Assembly (NCBI RefSeq): GCF_040939455.1
Contig: NC_134106.1
Span: 36,912,001 to 36,976,000 of the forward strand
Reading direction: 5' to 3'
From: Microcebus murinus
Lineage: Eukaryota > Chordata > Mammalia > Primates > Cheirogaleidae
Length of the DNA: 64,000 bases
In this document: positions 1 to 10,412 of the stretch, piece after piece
Numbering within the stretch: the first letter of the stretch is position 1
How the letters are laid out: each line of letters begins with the position of its first letter
Made by a program: the position numbers and the translations under genes
Notes under the pieces: model-generated
Told to the model about the DNA's origin: nothing
Database searches by the model: none
Seen by the model: only the letters and a program-made list of their open reading frames with translations

Positions 1-160
1 AGGCTGAGGTCCAGAGGTTGGGTACAGGGGCTTAGCTCCAGCTCTGCCTCTGTCACTCTGGCCCCCTCTTCTTTGGGCCTCAGCTTCCCCACTGGTAAAA
101 GGAGAAAGTTTAAGTAGGTAATCTCTGTAGGCTCTTCCATCTCCAACATTTTGTGGTTTT
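1..160 (+). repeat. MIR SINE, sense
   Basis: The stretch around 80-110 (CCTCAGCTTCCCCACTGG) matches the MIR core segment that reads as cctcagtttcctcatctg in the consensus. The tRNA-derived 5' part is truncated by the window edge. It is diverged and carries no ORF. Confidence 0.7.
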
Positions 161-249
161 GCAATTCTCTACCTTCAGCCAGAGGTTAGAAAATCCACTC
201 CACCCAGATAGGCCTGGCACGGGGCACCTCAGTAAAGGCAGATGATAAC

Positions 250-395
250 AGCTGCCCTTCCTGAATGTTGCCCAGGGGCGGAAACTATTGCAGCTACTTT
301 ACCTGTGTCAGCTCACTTTCTCCTCACAAGAGCCCTGTGCCTAGTATCCCCACCTCACAGATGAGAAACTGAGGCACAAAGAGGTTAAGACTCTA
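250..395 (-). repeat. MIR SINE, antisense
   Basis: The antisense MIR core is clear: CACAGATGAGAAACTGAGGC followed by ACAAAGAGGTTAAGACT near 356-391. Upstream lies the antisense MIR 3' half (CTCACTTTCTCCTCACAAG). Confidence 0.85.
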
Positions 396-504
396 TCGAC
401 ACCCCGGGGGAGGGGGTCCGGAAGGATGGGGCCTCAGGCACTGTGGCTCCAGTCTGTGCCGTAGCGTCCCAGATGAAACTACTCTTCATGGATGAGTGAC
501 CACA

Positions 505-965
505 GTGTCTCTAACAACACAACAGCCAAAAGGTGGAAACGACTCAAATGTCCATCAACAGAAAACTGAATAAACAAAATGCAGTCAATACATTCAATGG
601 GGTATTATTCATCCTTAAAAGGAATGAAATTCTGACACATGCTACAACATGGACAAACCTTGAAGACGTTACACTAAGTGAAATGTGCCAGCGACGAAAG
701 GACAAACATTGCATGACATCACTTATGCGAAATATCAAAAACAGACCAATTCATAGCGACAGAGAATAGAGGTTGCCAGGAGCTGGGGGAGGGGAGAATG
801 GGGGAGTTATTGCTTAATGGGAAGAGAGTTTGTTTGGGATGATGAAAAAGTTCTAGAAATGGATAGTGTGATGGTAGCACGACATTATGAGTACGCTTAA
901 TGCTGTAATCATTAAAAATGGTTGAAATGGTAAATTTTGTGTTGTTAAAAATAAATTTTAGAAAT
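505..965 (+). repeat. L1 3' end (ORF2 tail and 3' UTR), sense
   Basis: The 3' end of ORF2 is recognisable from the segment AAAATGTCCATCAACAG-like through TATTATTCATCCTTAAAAG. A typical L1M 3' UTR follows (GTTGCCAGGAGCTGGGGGAG, GGGATGATGAAAAAGTTCT, GTAAATTTTGTGTTGTTAAA). The 78-residue open frame at 533-769 is a remnant of ORF2, not a gene. The same 3' region occurs again at 61277-61670. Confidence 0.9.
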
Positions 966-984
966 ATCTGTAATCGACTAGATC

Positions 985-1215
985 TCATTTACTGAGCAGT
1001 AACTAAGATCCTACTGCGCTAAGTGTTGTACACCCGCCTCATTTAGCCTTCGCAGCCACACTGTGAGGAAGGTGACCTGCTTCCTCCCACTTCCTCCCAT
1101 TCTTCCCACTTCACAGGCAAGAAGATCAGGACTCAGAGAAAAGTTTCCCTAAGGACACATGAGTAGTAAGTGGCAGAGCTAACACATAAACCCAGGTATC
1201 GCTGAGGGCAAACTC
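985..1215 (-). repeat. MIR SINE, antisense
   Basis: Antisense MIR landmarks appear in order: CCTCATTTAGCCTTCGCAG, TTCACAGGCAAGAAGATC, ACTCAGAGAAAAGTT, then GTAGTAAGTGGCAGAGCTAA and AAACCCAGGTATC. Confidence 0.8.
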
Positions 1216-2160
1216 AGAAGGTAGAGCACAATCTGAAAAGGTGAGGGATAATCCCAGATGAACCAAGGTGTGTGGCCACCCACACCCCACCTGTGCCTGG
1301 CAGGTTCCACAAATTCCACCTATGTCTTTTCTCACATTTCTCCCTGCATTCCCCTGTTTTATATTTAGTCAACACTGTCCTGCCTCACCCCTCCACCGAC
1401 ATCACTACCTCTGCCTTATGCTCAGGACGCCCCCCCCTCCGGCGTCGGTGGGTGTCGCAGGGGCTCAGCGCCTGGGAGGGCCCAGTCTGGGCTGAGGGAG
1501 ACGAGGGAGACGGAGGCCCAGCGCTCTCCTAAAGGAGCCCCTGAGCAAGCAGCTCCCCACACCTGCACTGGGGTCCTGCCAGGGCCAGGGGCAGCGGCTG
1601 GTGATTGACTGCCCCCAGAAGAGCCTCAGGGAGGCTGGGCAGGTGACTCCCTGGGCGCCAGGCCTGGTGGGTTACTGGTTTATCCCAGAGTCCTGACCTC
1701 CTATGTGAGCAGCGTCAGGGTAGCAAGCTTCCCGTGCCCCCTAAACAGCTGAGAAGTGCTCCTTCCCACTGAGGCACATGGCATTTTGTTCTCAGGTCAC
1801 CCAGAAAAGCCAAGCACACCTACATCTGGACCACCTCACTCATGTCCAGCTGTGGCCCCCCTGAGGCATTCGCCTACACCAAAGGTCCTTAGAAACTCCT
1901 CACATGGAAGAGCTCAGGCAAAGTCACCAGATACAAAGGTTGTTATTATGGAGGTTGGGGGCTGGGGATTTTGTGTGTGTCCATGACTTGCTCTCCCTGC
2001 CCCACACCCCCTGGCATCCTCCAGCATTCTGTTCCCCCTGGGCCTGCACCCAGCCAGTGACCCAGTTGTCCATGGATGAGCTGTGACTCCTCTCAGGGGA
2101 CCTGAGCAGCTGGCCCCAGGAAACCAGCCCACAGGGATTCCAGACCACAGGCATAGTGTA
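1216..2160. other. Unassigned sequence
   Basis: I recognise no repeat family, RNA gene or coding exon here. The section 1430-1530 is locally GC-rich, with a C-run near 1431 and several CpGs. Several short frames of 60-115 codons are open in both directions, as expected for low-stop GC-rich sequence, and none resembles a known protein. Confidence 0.6.
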
Positions 2161-2163
2161 GGG

Positions 2164-2360
2164 CACGGGTCCCCAACCTATGGTGAGTTGTATAATTATT
2201 TTATTATATATTGCAATGTAATAATAACAGAAATAAAGTACACAATAAATACAATGCTCTTGAATCATCCAGAACCCACCCCCCTGCCCCCACCAAAGTC
2301 TACAGAAAAATTATCTTCCATGAAAATGGTCCCTGGTGCCAAAAAGGTTGGGGACCACAG
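2164..2360 (-). mobile_element. Non-autonomous hAT-type DNA transposon (MITE)
   Basis: The ends are inverted repeats: GGGTCCCCAACC at 2167-2178 and GGTTGGGGACC near 2346-2356. The interior (GTTGTATAATTATTTTATTA, AAATTATCTTCCATGAAAAT, GTCCCTGGTGCCAAAAAGG) matches a common mammalian hAT MITE that I cannot name with certainty. No transposase is present. A target duplication is not obvious. Confidence 0.75.
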
Positions 2361-2479
2361 AAGAAAGATTTTTAAGCATATATCCCTTTAACCACGTCCA
2401 GGAAGGGTGACCACTACCAGATGGCAGATTTAAAGCACAGGCTCCCATGCTCTCAGGAGAGACACTATTGTTGAACAGA

Positions 2480-2705
2480 GAGGACTCTAGTGTCAAACTT
2501 CTAGGGTCTGACCCCTGACTCTGCCACTAACCAGCTGGGCATCTTGATCAAGTGTGGCTGAATTTTCCTCATTTATAAACTAGAGACAATGATAATACCC
2601 ACCTCACTCTCTTTAAGAGAATTAATTGGGATGACACACATAAACTATTTAGGACAGTGCCCAGCATGAAGGGCCTATTTAATAAACATTACCTATCATT
2701 AGATG
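2480..2705 (+). repeat. MIR SINE, sense, nearly full length
   Basis: Sense MIR order is visible: GACTCTGCCACTAACCAGCT, TTTTCCTCATTTATAAACTA, GATAATACCCACCTCA, then GACAGTGCCCAGCATGAAGG and AATAAACATTA at the 3' end. Confidence 0.85.
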
Positions 2706-3010
2706 GCAGGCAGGCATTGTTAGTCAATTGCGGCATCTCTCCCTCTAAAACCAGACACGGCCTCAGAGTCCTTCTCAACACAGCCTGGCGGGTAGCCCCT
2801 GTCGGGGATAGCATGAAAGACAAAACTGGTTTGCAACCACTGTCCTATTTTTTCCTTAAAGTGGCATTTAGTGTCCTTTCCCTCTCCCTGAGTTAGAGTC
2901 CCTCCATGTCTCCACCCTTATATCTTATTATGCCAATGCTAGGACCATCTGCCACCCCCAACAACACACGTGTGCATTTTAGATTCAAAATTGCTCCCTG
3001 GTTTCCCCAT
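2706..3010. other. Unassigned sequence
   Basis: About 300 bases between a MIR and an L1 with no recognised repeat, gene or regulatory signal. Confidence 0.6.
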
Positions 3011-3014
3011 GCAC

Positions 3015-4397
3015 AATTTTAAACAGCGTTATTAAGATATAATTCATATATAATTCACCTACTTAAAATATAAAATTCAATGGTTTTTAGTATAATATAT
3101 TCAGAGCTGTGCATCCATCACCATAATCAATTTTGGAATATTCTCATTACCCACCCCTCCCCCTGAAAAACCTCATACCTCTTAGACATCACCCTTCAAT
3201 CTCCCCATTCCCCCATCCCTGTCCCTCAGCAACCCCAATAGTCTACTTTCTGTCTCTATAGATTTGTCTATCCTGGGCATTTCATTTAAATGGAATAATA
3301 CAATATGTGGTGCTTTGTGACTGGCTTATTTCACTTAGCATTGTTTTGAAGTTCCATCCATATTGTAACATGTATCAGTACTTTGTTTCTTTTTCTTGCT
3401 AAATAATATTCCATTGTATGAATATAGTACATTTTATCGATCAGTTCATCAGTAGATGGACATTTGGATTGTTTCCACTTTTTGACTATTATATATAATG
3501 GTGCTGTGAACATTCATGTAGAAGTTTTTCTACGGACATATGTTTTCATTTCTCTTGGATAGATACCTAGGTGTGGAATTGTCAGATGATACAGTAACTC
3601 TATGTTTAGCCATTTGAGGAACTGCCAGAGTGTTTTCCCAACAAACTGTACCATTTTAAATTCTACCAGCAATGTATGAGGGTTTGATTTCTTCACATCC
3701 TTGCCAACACTTGTTTTCATCCATGTTTTTGATCATATTTACCCCAGAAGGTATGAAATGGTATCTCATTGTGTTTTTAATTTGCATTTTCCCGATGGCT
3801 ACAATGTTGAGCATTTTTTCATGTGTTAATTGGCCATTTGTATATCTTCATTGGAGAAACATCTATTCAGATCCTTTGCTCATTTTTGATTGGATTATTT
3901 GTCTTTATTATTGCATTGTAAGAGTTCTTTATATATTTTAGATATAAGTCCCTCATTATAATATATATAATTTACAAAAATTTTCTTCCATTCTGTGTGT
4001 ATCTTTTCATTCTTTTTTTTTTTTTTTTTAAGAGATGGGGTCTTGCTCTGTGGCCCAGGCTGATGTGCAGTGGTACCATAGTTCTCTGTAATCTTGAACT
4101 CCTGGGCTCAGGTGATCCTCCCACTTTGGCCTCCTGAATAGCTAGGACTATAGGCACATACTACTATGCCTGGCTAATTTTAAAATTTGTTGTGATACAC
4201 GGTCTTGCTATGTTGACCAGGCTGGTCTCAAACTCCTGGCCTCAAGTGATTTTCCCACCTCAGCCTTCCTGAGTTTACAGGCGTGAGCCACCACACCCAA
4301 GTTCTTTTCACTTTCTTAGTAGTATCCATTGAAGTATAAAAGTTTTCAATTTTGATGCCATTATGAGTAACTTTTGTATATGGTATGCAAAGCAGAG
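3015..4397 (-). repeat. L1M 3' part, antisense (interrupted by AluJ)
   Basis: Antisense L1M ORF2 and 3' UTR: TCAATGGTTTTTAGTATA, CTTTCTGTCTCTATAGATTT, CACTTAGCATTGTTTTGAAG, AATATTCCATTGTATG, GATAGATACCTAGGTGTGG, CCAGCAATGTATGAGGGTT, GGTATCTCATTGTGTTTTTA and GTAAGAGTTCTTTATATAT, all in the order expected on the minus strand. It resumes after the Alu at 4302 with TTTTCACTTTCTTAGTAG and ends near 4397. Short open frames here are broken ORF2 remnants. Confidence 0.92.
4012..4301 (-). repeat. AluJ dimer, antisense
   Basis: A poly-T tract (4013-4029) leads into antisense Alu: GATGGGGTCTTGCTCTGT, CTCAAACTCCTGGCCTCAAG and CAGGCGTGAGCCACCACACC. Both monomers are present. The flanks TCTTTTCATT (4002-4011) and TCTTTTCACT (4303-4312) look like a target-site duplication with one mismatch. 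J-type is inferred from divergence. Alu is primate-specific and is the main evidence for the host clade. Confidence 0.95.
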
Positions 4398-4925
4398 GTG
4401 AAATGATCATGATTTGTAGATGACATGATTGTATATGTTGAAAACTCAACAGAACCTACTGAAAAACTGTAGAAAACAAGAGAATTTAGTAATGAAGCCA
4501 GTTATAAAATTAGTATATAGTAAATAATACTGTATATATTTATAGTATTATAAATATATATATATTTATATATATAAATATGGACCTGTTAGAATATATT
4601 GTAGAAACCAATATTGTTATTTTTAATAACAACTCTAGTATAAAATAGCTGGATATGACCCTTAACATTTATAAGAAATATATGAAGAAAACTTTAAAAT
4701 ATTCCTAGGGACACATAGGGGACTTGAACAGAAGTGTAAAGGTATATGATATTTGGAGATAAGGAGATTTATCATCATGAAAACATCAGTTCTCTACTCA
4801 GTTATGTTATAAATCTATCTCAATAAAGATACCCATATGGCCATTTTTGTGAAATTAGACCAATTGATTCTAAAGTTCATATAAAAAATAATCAAGCAGT
4901 ATAGCCATGAAAGCTGGCGAAAGAA
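4398..4925 (+). repeat. L1M ORF2 segment, sense, probable inverted 5' part
   Basis: Sense ORF2 landmarks: TGTAGATGACATGATTGTAT (compare the consensus tgcagatgacatgat), GATACCCATATGGCCATTTT, CTAAAGTTCATATAAAAAAT and GTATAGCCATGAAAGC. It abuts the minus-strand L1 head-on at about 4398 and comes from a part of ORF2 just upstream of that segment, which suggests a 5'-inverted L1 insertion. An AT-rich TA-repeat lies at about 4535-4580. Confidence 0.75.
4535..4580. repeat. (TA)n-rich low-complexity tract
   Basis: Alternating TA and TATTTATA runs occur inside the L1 segment and probably arose by local slippage. Confidence 0.8.
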
Positions 4926-5105
4926 GAGTAACAAGCAAGCTTTGGAGTAAGAATCCAGAAAACAGGCTTCTGGGCCCAGCTCTGCCCTAACAGATTGAAG
5001 GAGCATCCATCATTGCTGTTGGGGCTTCAGTTTCCTCATCAATAAAGTGAGGCACTCAGGCTAAAGGATGTCTAACCTTCCTTTCAATTCTAGAATCTTC
5101 TGATT
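4926..5105 (+). repeat. MIR SINE, sense
   Basis: TTTGGAGTAAGAATCCAGA, CAGCTCTGCCCTAACAGATT, CTTCAGTTTCCTCATCAATA and AATTCTAGAATCTTCTG follow sense MIR order. Confidence 0.8.
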
Positions 5106-6248
5106 GATTCTAAGATTGTTAGTTCCAATACTCCAGACTTGGTTGGCACCATGTCCACTTTAAACAAATCCAGCAAAGCTCAGCTTGGCCAGGCACCTAA
5201 AAGAGTGTTTGCCTATGTTGGTGAGCTTCTGGGGTACCAGGGAGGACCTTATGTATTCTGTCTCTGGCATTGCTCCATGGGGTTTAATTGGTTGGTTTGA
5301 TCTGGCTTTTTTCCCCCTTACTTGTCCACTGAAGAAGTATGCAATGAATTTGGATCTTGGTGCAGTTCCTCTCAGATCCTTTCCTGGGGTCCAATTTGAA
5401 TAAAAGAAGGGAGAAGAAAGGGAGCACAGAGACCCCACAGAGGAAGGACGAACCACCCAGGGCAAAAAAAAAAAAGAGGAAATGGAGATAGAAAACAAAC
5501 ATTGCAGACATCTTAGCCCTGGAGAGTCCATTCTAAGAGGATCACCCCCTTTTAGCCTGATACAGAAAACATATGCTCAAGCAGATAACCTAGATAAAGG
5601 TTCAAGACCTATATCTAAAGTGAAATTAAATGAATCAATATCTTTATGTATGAAAGAACAAGTCCATTATCAACTGAGCTCAGTATTTGCTGCTTTGAAC
5701 AGAGCAGAATAATTTGCAAAAGCAAAAAAAGGAAAACCTTCTCTTATTTCCTCTACCTAGTCATGAAGGACTTTCTGGGAAAGGGAAGATTTGACAGAAT
5801 TCCTTGAAGGAAAGAGAAGATGCTTGGAAACGTTTCCTAGGATGTGCTTTTTCCAAAATCCAGAGAAGGCACAAGAGAGACAGATGAGAGTATGATCAGA
5901 AAGCAGATAGGAATTTAACCTTCACTTGAAGAGAGGGAGGGACCAAGGACATGAAGGAGAAATACTAGCCCACAATGGCCAAGCACAATGAAAGGCTCTG
6001 CAAGTGCGCTGACATAAAGTAGGTTGGACAACTCTTCTTACAAGGGCTGGGACCATTCCCCATATGAGGACCTGCATGGGAGTTTTGAAGATACCATTTT
6101 GAGGACTGTTATAATTCCTTATGATGTCATTACAGGGCAGCTGGGGAGCTCAGGGTCTGCCCACCTCCCAGCATTCTTCACCTGTCTTCGGCAATGTAAA
6201 TCATGCTACAGTATTGCTAGTGGCCAGGTGATGGCTTGAATTTAGGTC
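5106..6248. other. Unassigned sequence
   Basis: No confident repeat or gene. An A-rich run lies at 5464-5476. The 123-codon minus frame (5160-5531) and the plus frames here show no protein family signature. Confidence 0.6.
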
Positions 6249-6249
6249 A

Positions 6250-6535
6250 ACCGAAGTAATTGCTAAACTCCTACCATGAACCCAGGTTCATGCTAAGGGC
6301 TGTGGTAAACAGAAAAGAAGCCAGAGTAGAGTCCTTGCTGTTAAGGAGTTTACTGCCAGGAAAAGAATAATTCCATGTTAGAAAACTGTATGATACATAT
6401 AATTGACCAAAATCTAGAATTAAATATGACAATGGGCAGAATAGTGAATGAAGTAGGAGTTCAGAGGGGACAGAGAGAGGACAGTGGGCTGGATAGCCAG
6501 GGAGGACTTCACAGGAGAAGGTGGAAACTGACACC
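6250..6535 (-). repeat. L2 LINE 3' region, antisense
   Basis: The pattern resembles antisense L2: CATGCTAAGGGCTGTGGTAA, GAGTCCTTGCTGTTAAGGAG, TTTACTGCCAGGAAAAG, then GGAGGACTTCACAGGAGAAG. It is strongly diverged. Confidence 0.6.
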
Positions 6536-7655
6536 ACTGTGCATCTGTGAGAGTGAGGCCCCTTCCTCCCCTCCTGCCCAGGCATGAGAGGACCAAGCCA
6601 GAGGCCTGGGAGCGGAAGCAGCAGCTTCTCTTCTGGAAGCTTAGAAGCAAGGCTCTAAGTGAGAACTTTCTCCTGTCCTGTCTTTTCCAGTACTGTTTGT
6701 GTGAAAAGGGAACAGATTTTCCTGTTACAATAGCCAAAAAACCAGAAAATAAATCAAGGAAGGAGTGGCAAGGATAGGCCTGGAAATGAAGTTAAAAGAT
6801 CTAGGCTTGGTGAAGACACCGTAAAATGGTTTTCTCCTCAAAGTCCCTGCTCAGCTCAGTTATGGCAGACTAGACTGTTCTAATGGATCTGGGGACATAT
6901 TCTTCTCCCAGATAACTCCACCCACCCCTGTTCCCACCCCATTTCCTCCAAAAGCCTTTTGCAGATGGTGCCTGTTGGTTCCCAGAACCAGTCTGGAGCA
7001 GTGATTAAAGGACCAAAATTCCAGGAAGCATTTTTTACTTCTTGTACACCTTGGCAAACACTTAAGCTACACTAAGAAAAAGTGAATTATTTAAGAGTGA
7101 CAATCAGGACGCTGGAGAGAAATTAAGGGTTCCAACAGGCATGGGGCCAATCCTCAAAAAAAGCATTTGTTTGGGAAAAGGTAGGATTCTGTGAACACTC
7201 TTTTTGGAAACCCTTCATCCCCCCAGGCACTTAGGCCTCCCTCTGGCCTCATGGGTTCCCTCCTTCCCTTCCCTGTTCTCAAGGACAAGAATCATTTTCA
7301 TTACTACCAGGTTTCTACATATTACAGAGTTATAACCTAGAAAAAATAAATAATGAAAGGTTCAAGACCTTATGGGATCAGATAACCCCAGAGAGGCCTC
7401 TACACGACACCCAGCATTCCACTGAAAGAACACTCAGCCATCTTTTGCCTATTTTAGTCTTTCACAATTTTTCCTGACATTTGAGAAGCGCTTTCAGAAT
7501 GCGGAGGGAAAGAGCAAAGAGATTCAAACAATGGGAGAGAATATAAATATAGGAAAGACACAAAGTAGAAATCATACTCGTGAAGAAGAAACTAGAACAA
7601 TCATCAAAGTACTGACCTAAAAAGTTCGTACACTGAAAGGACTCCTGTGTTCCAG
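6536..7655. other. Unassigned sequence
   Basis: No repeat family, RNA gene or exon recognised. Base composition is ordinary and open frames are below 110 codons. Confidence 0.55.
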
Positions 7656-7656
7656 A

Positions 7657-8100
7657 CCGTATTAGTTTCCTAGGCTGCTGTAACAACGCACCACAAACTG
7701 GCTGGCTTAAAACAACAGAGATTTATTCTCTCATATTTCTGAGGCCAGAAGTCCTAGATCAACGTGCCAGCAGGGCTGTGCTCCCTCCAAAGGCTCTCGG
7801 GAGGAATGCTTCCTTGCCTCTCCCAGCTTCTGGGGCTGGCAGCCCTTGGCTTGTGGCAGGATAACTCCTATCTCTGCCTCCATCTTCACGTGGCCTCCTC
7901 TGCGTGTCTCTCTCTGCATTCTCTCCTCTTCTTATAAGAGAACCAGTCATTGGATTTAGGGCCCACTCTAAATACAGTATGATTTCATCTTGAGATCTTT
8001 TAACTAATTAGATTGGCAAGGAACTTATTTCCAAATAAGATCCCATTCTGAGATTCTGGTAGATGGGAATTTCAGGGGGACATTATTCAACCTACTGCAC
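7657..8100 (-). repeat. MaLR solo LTR (MLT1 type), antisense
   Basis: GTATTAGTTTCCTAGGCTGC, ACAAACTGGCTGGCTTAAAA, AGATTTATTCTCTCATATTT, TCTGCCTCCATCTTCACGTG, CTTATAAGAGAACCAGTCAT and ATTATTCAACCTACTGCAC are the landmarks of an antisense MLT1-class LTR. It is about 440 bp long and apparently near-complete. No internal retroviral sequence is attached. Confidence 0.9.
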
Positions 8101-8679
8101 AGACCAAATCAGTTAAGAGATGACAGGCAGACATATCTTGGGATAAAGAAAAAAAATTCTACAAGCAGTAAGAGGTTGCTATATTCAAATAAAGAAAAAT
8201 TGATGGGCTTTCAACACCTCAGCAATATGACAAAAACTGATGACACATCTCCAAGGTTTTAAGGAAAAGACATTTTTAACTTAACCAAACTGTGATTTTA
8301 TCATTCATATATGAATGAATGTTTAAAAAAAAATTCTCAGATATTCTCAGGTATACCTTTCCTGAGAAAATTGCTTTAAGATCTAATTCAGCCAATGGAG
8401 AGGTGAAGTGAAATGAGCTAAAGAATGGGCAAGTCATAATGTAAAAGAGTGCTGGTGGCACTGAAGTTATTTATGCATAGCACTAAGTTTAAATAAATTG
8501 TAAACATAGTTTCAAATGTGTGAATAGCAATTAATTTCTACTATTAAATTCTCTTTATAAAGAGAATATAAATAATACAAAATTTGCACCATTTAGTGGT
8601 AATACATTGGTTCCCCATGTCCCAAATCAAACATAATACACACGCACAGAATAAATAGATGGGAAGCAGATAGAGGAAG
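8101..8679. other. Unassigned AT-rich sequence
   Basis: No repeat or gene recognised. It contains the perfect 18-bp palindrome TCATTCATATATGAATGA at 8301-8318. Confidence 0.6.
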
Positions 8680-9216
8680 GGGTCTGCCCTCCCCTCCATA
8701 TCCGTGGGTTCTGCATCCTCAGATTTAATCAACTGTGGATCAGAACTATTCAAAAATAAAAATAACAATATAATAAAAAATTATACATATAAAAACCAAT
8801 ACAGTGTAACAACTATTTAGATAGCATCTATATTGTATTAAGCATTATAAATAATCTAGAGATGATTTAAAGTATACAGGAGGATGTGTGTAGGTTATAT
8901 GCAAATATTAATACTATGCCATTTTATATCAGGGACTTGAGCATGCACAGAATTTGGTATTTGCCAGGTAGAGGAGGTCCTGGGACCAAACCCCTGAGGC
9001 AGGTGTCCTCAAACTATGGCCCATGGGCCACATGCAGGTGTTTTTTCCCGTTTGTTTTTTTACTTCAAAGTAAGATATGTGCAGTGTGCATAGGAATTTG
9101 TTCATAGTTTTTTTTAAACTATAGTCTGGCCCTCCAGTGCTCTGAGGTACAGTGAACTGGCCCCCTGTTTAAAAAGTTTGAGGACCCCTGCCCTAAGGTC
9201 ACCAAGGGAGGATTGT
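8680..9216 (+). mobile_element. Tigger-type (TcMar) MITE, split by a hAT element
   Basis: CTCCATATCCGTGGGTTCTG starts the element. CAGTGTAACAACTATTTAGA, GAGATGATTTAAAGTATA, TTATATGCAAATATT and GGGACTTGAGCATGCA follow, and the end (CACCAAGGGAGGATTG, about 9200-9215) lies beyond the hAT insertion at 9000-9190. A second copy in the same orientation is at 36663-37010. The family is a MER8/Tigger2-like non-autonomous element by memory; the exact subfamily is uncertain. Confidence 0.85.
9000..9190 (+). mobile_element. hAT-Charlie-type MITE nested in Tigger
   Basis: Terminal inverted repeats are CAGGTGTCCTCAAACT (9000-9015) and AGTTTGAGGACCCCTG (9175-9190), 15 of 16 complementary. Flanks CCCTGAGG (8992-8999) and CCCTAAGG (9191-9198) form an 8-bp target duplication with one mismatch, which is the hAT length. 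The orientation given is nominal. It carries no transposase. Confidence 0.93.
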
Positions 9217-9934
9217 AAAAGAATGCAAATTTTTTCCTTTTATGCATAGCTACTCAGTATTTTTTCCTTTTTATCCTTAGAGTTAGTATTTAGAAGAAAT
9301 ATGGATTTAAGTATGCCTATTTTCAGTTTTTATAAATGATAACAAAATGAACGTTGTATGTTTGTGTGTGTGCTAGAGAGACAGAGAGAGAGCCAGAGCG
9401 AGAGAGCACGCTCACTCACGAGAGAGAGCAGCTAGTTCCCTTCCCCTTTACTTGATAGGAGGTCATTTCTAAAGAACCTGTCCTCTGTCTCCATCATTAT
9501 CCTTTTCACACTTTCACATTCCCCAGCCCATCAGCCTCCAGTAGAGGTTTTGCTGGCCTTTGTATCCAGCCTATGTACATTCTTGTGGGCAAAAGGCAAC
9601 AGGGAGAGGTGTAGCAGGACAGGAGTGTCATACATGTACGACTCTTCTCAGTATGCTCTGTCCCCTCCTACCTCAGAGCCTAAACTGATGAGGCTGGGGG
9701 GGGGGAGGTGGTTCATACTACCTGGACACTTCCCAGACCTTTGAAGGGAATCTGTGACGTTTCTAATTTTATGTTATTATCAATAACATAGTAATGAATA
9801 TCTTTATATATGTATGTTCTTCAAAACTTTTATAATTTCTATCACAGGATATGAAGTAAGACTTTTCCTCTTAACCCACAGAGCAACGAGGATTCAAAAC
9901 TGAGACCAAAGAAGCATCAAGTACTGCGGCAGGC
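9217..9934. other. Unassigned sequence with low-complexity tracts
   Basis: Contains a TG then GA-rich tract at about 9361-9430 and a run of nine Gs near 9696-9704. No gene or repeat family recognised. Confidence 0.6.
9361..9430 (+). repeat. (TG)n/(GA)n low-complexity tract
   Basis: TGTGTGTGTG is followed by interrupted GAGAGA blocks up to GAGAGAGAGCAG. Confidence 0.85.
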
Positions 9935-10057
9935 GGCTTTGAAGACGGTTCCTAATGGTCTCTGCCTCTTGGCAGTTGTGCCTTTGTGTAATCTCTTCCC
10001 TTTGAGTGTGACCTGGGCCTAGTGACTTCCTTCTAACAAATAGACTCCATAGGGAAG
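9935..10057 (+). repeat. MLT1-like LTR 5' fragment, sense
   Basis: GTTGTGCCTTTGTGTAATCT, CTTCCCTTTGAGTGTGACCT and TAGTGACTTCCTTCTAACAA resemble the sense 5' part of an MLT1 LTR. It is cut off by the next LTR. Confidence 0.65.
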
Positions 10058-10412
10058 TATTTTAGTCTGTTTGGGCTGCTACAAAAAAATGCCATAAACT
10101 GGGTGGCTTAGAAACAACAGAAACTTATTACTCGCTGCTCTGGAGGCTGGGAAGTCCAAGATCACGGTGCCAGCAGATTTCCCATCTGGTGATGTTCCTA
10201 GTTCAGTGAGGGCACCCTCTCCTGCACCCTTGCATGGTGGAAGAGCAAGGCACCTCTCTGGGAGCTTTTTTGAAAGACCACTACTCCCATTCATGAGGGC
10301 AAGCCCCCGTGATCTAATTACCTCCCAAAGGCTCCACTTCCCAGTTATCACATTTGTCATTAGGTTTTCAGCATATGACTTTTGAGGGAACAGAAACATT
10401 CAGACCATAGCA
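10058..10412 (-). repeat. MaLR solo LTR, antisense
   Basis: TTTTAGTCTGTTTGGGCTGC, ATAAACTGGGTGGCTTAGAA, CTCTGGAGGCTGGGAAGTCC, CCCATTCATGAGGGCAAGC, CTAATTACCTCCCAAAGGCT and CATTCAGACCATAGCAG are the antisense MaLR LTR pattern. Only the LTR is present. Subfamily not assigned. Confidence 0.85.

Noticed and set aside
533..769. 78-codon open frame resembling a protein fragment
   Set aside because: It is the tail of a degraded L1 ORF2, with L1 3' UTR directly following. Not a gene.
7657..8100. Possible provirus
   Set aside because: Only an LTR is present. No gag, pol or env-like sequence and no second LTR in the expected place.
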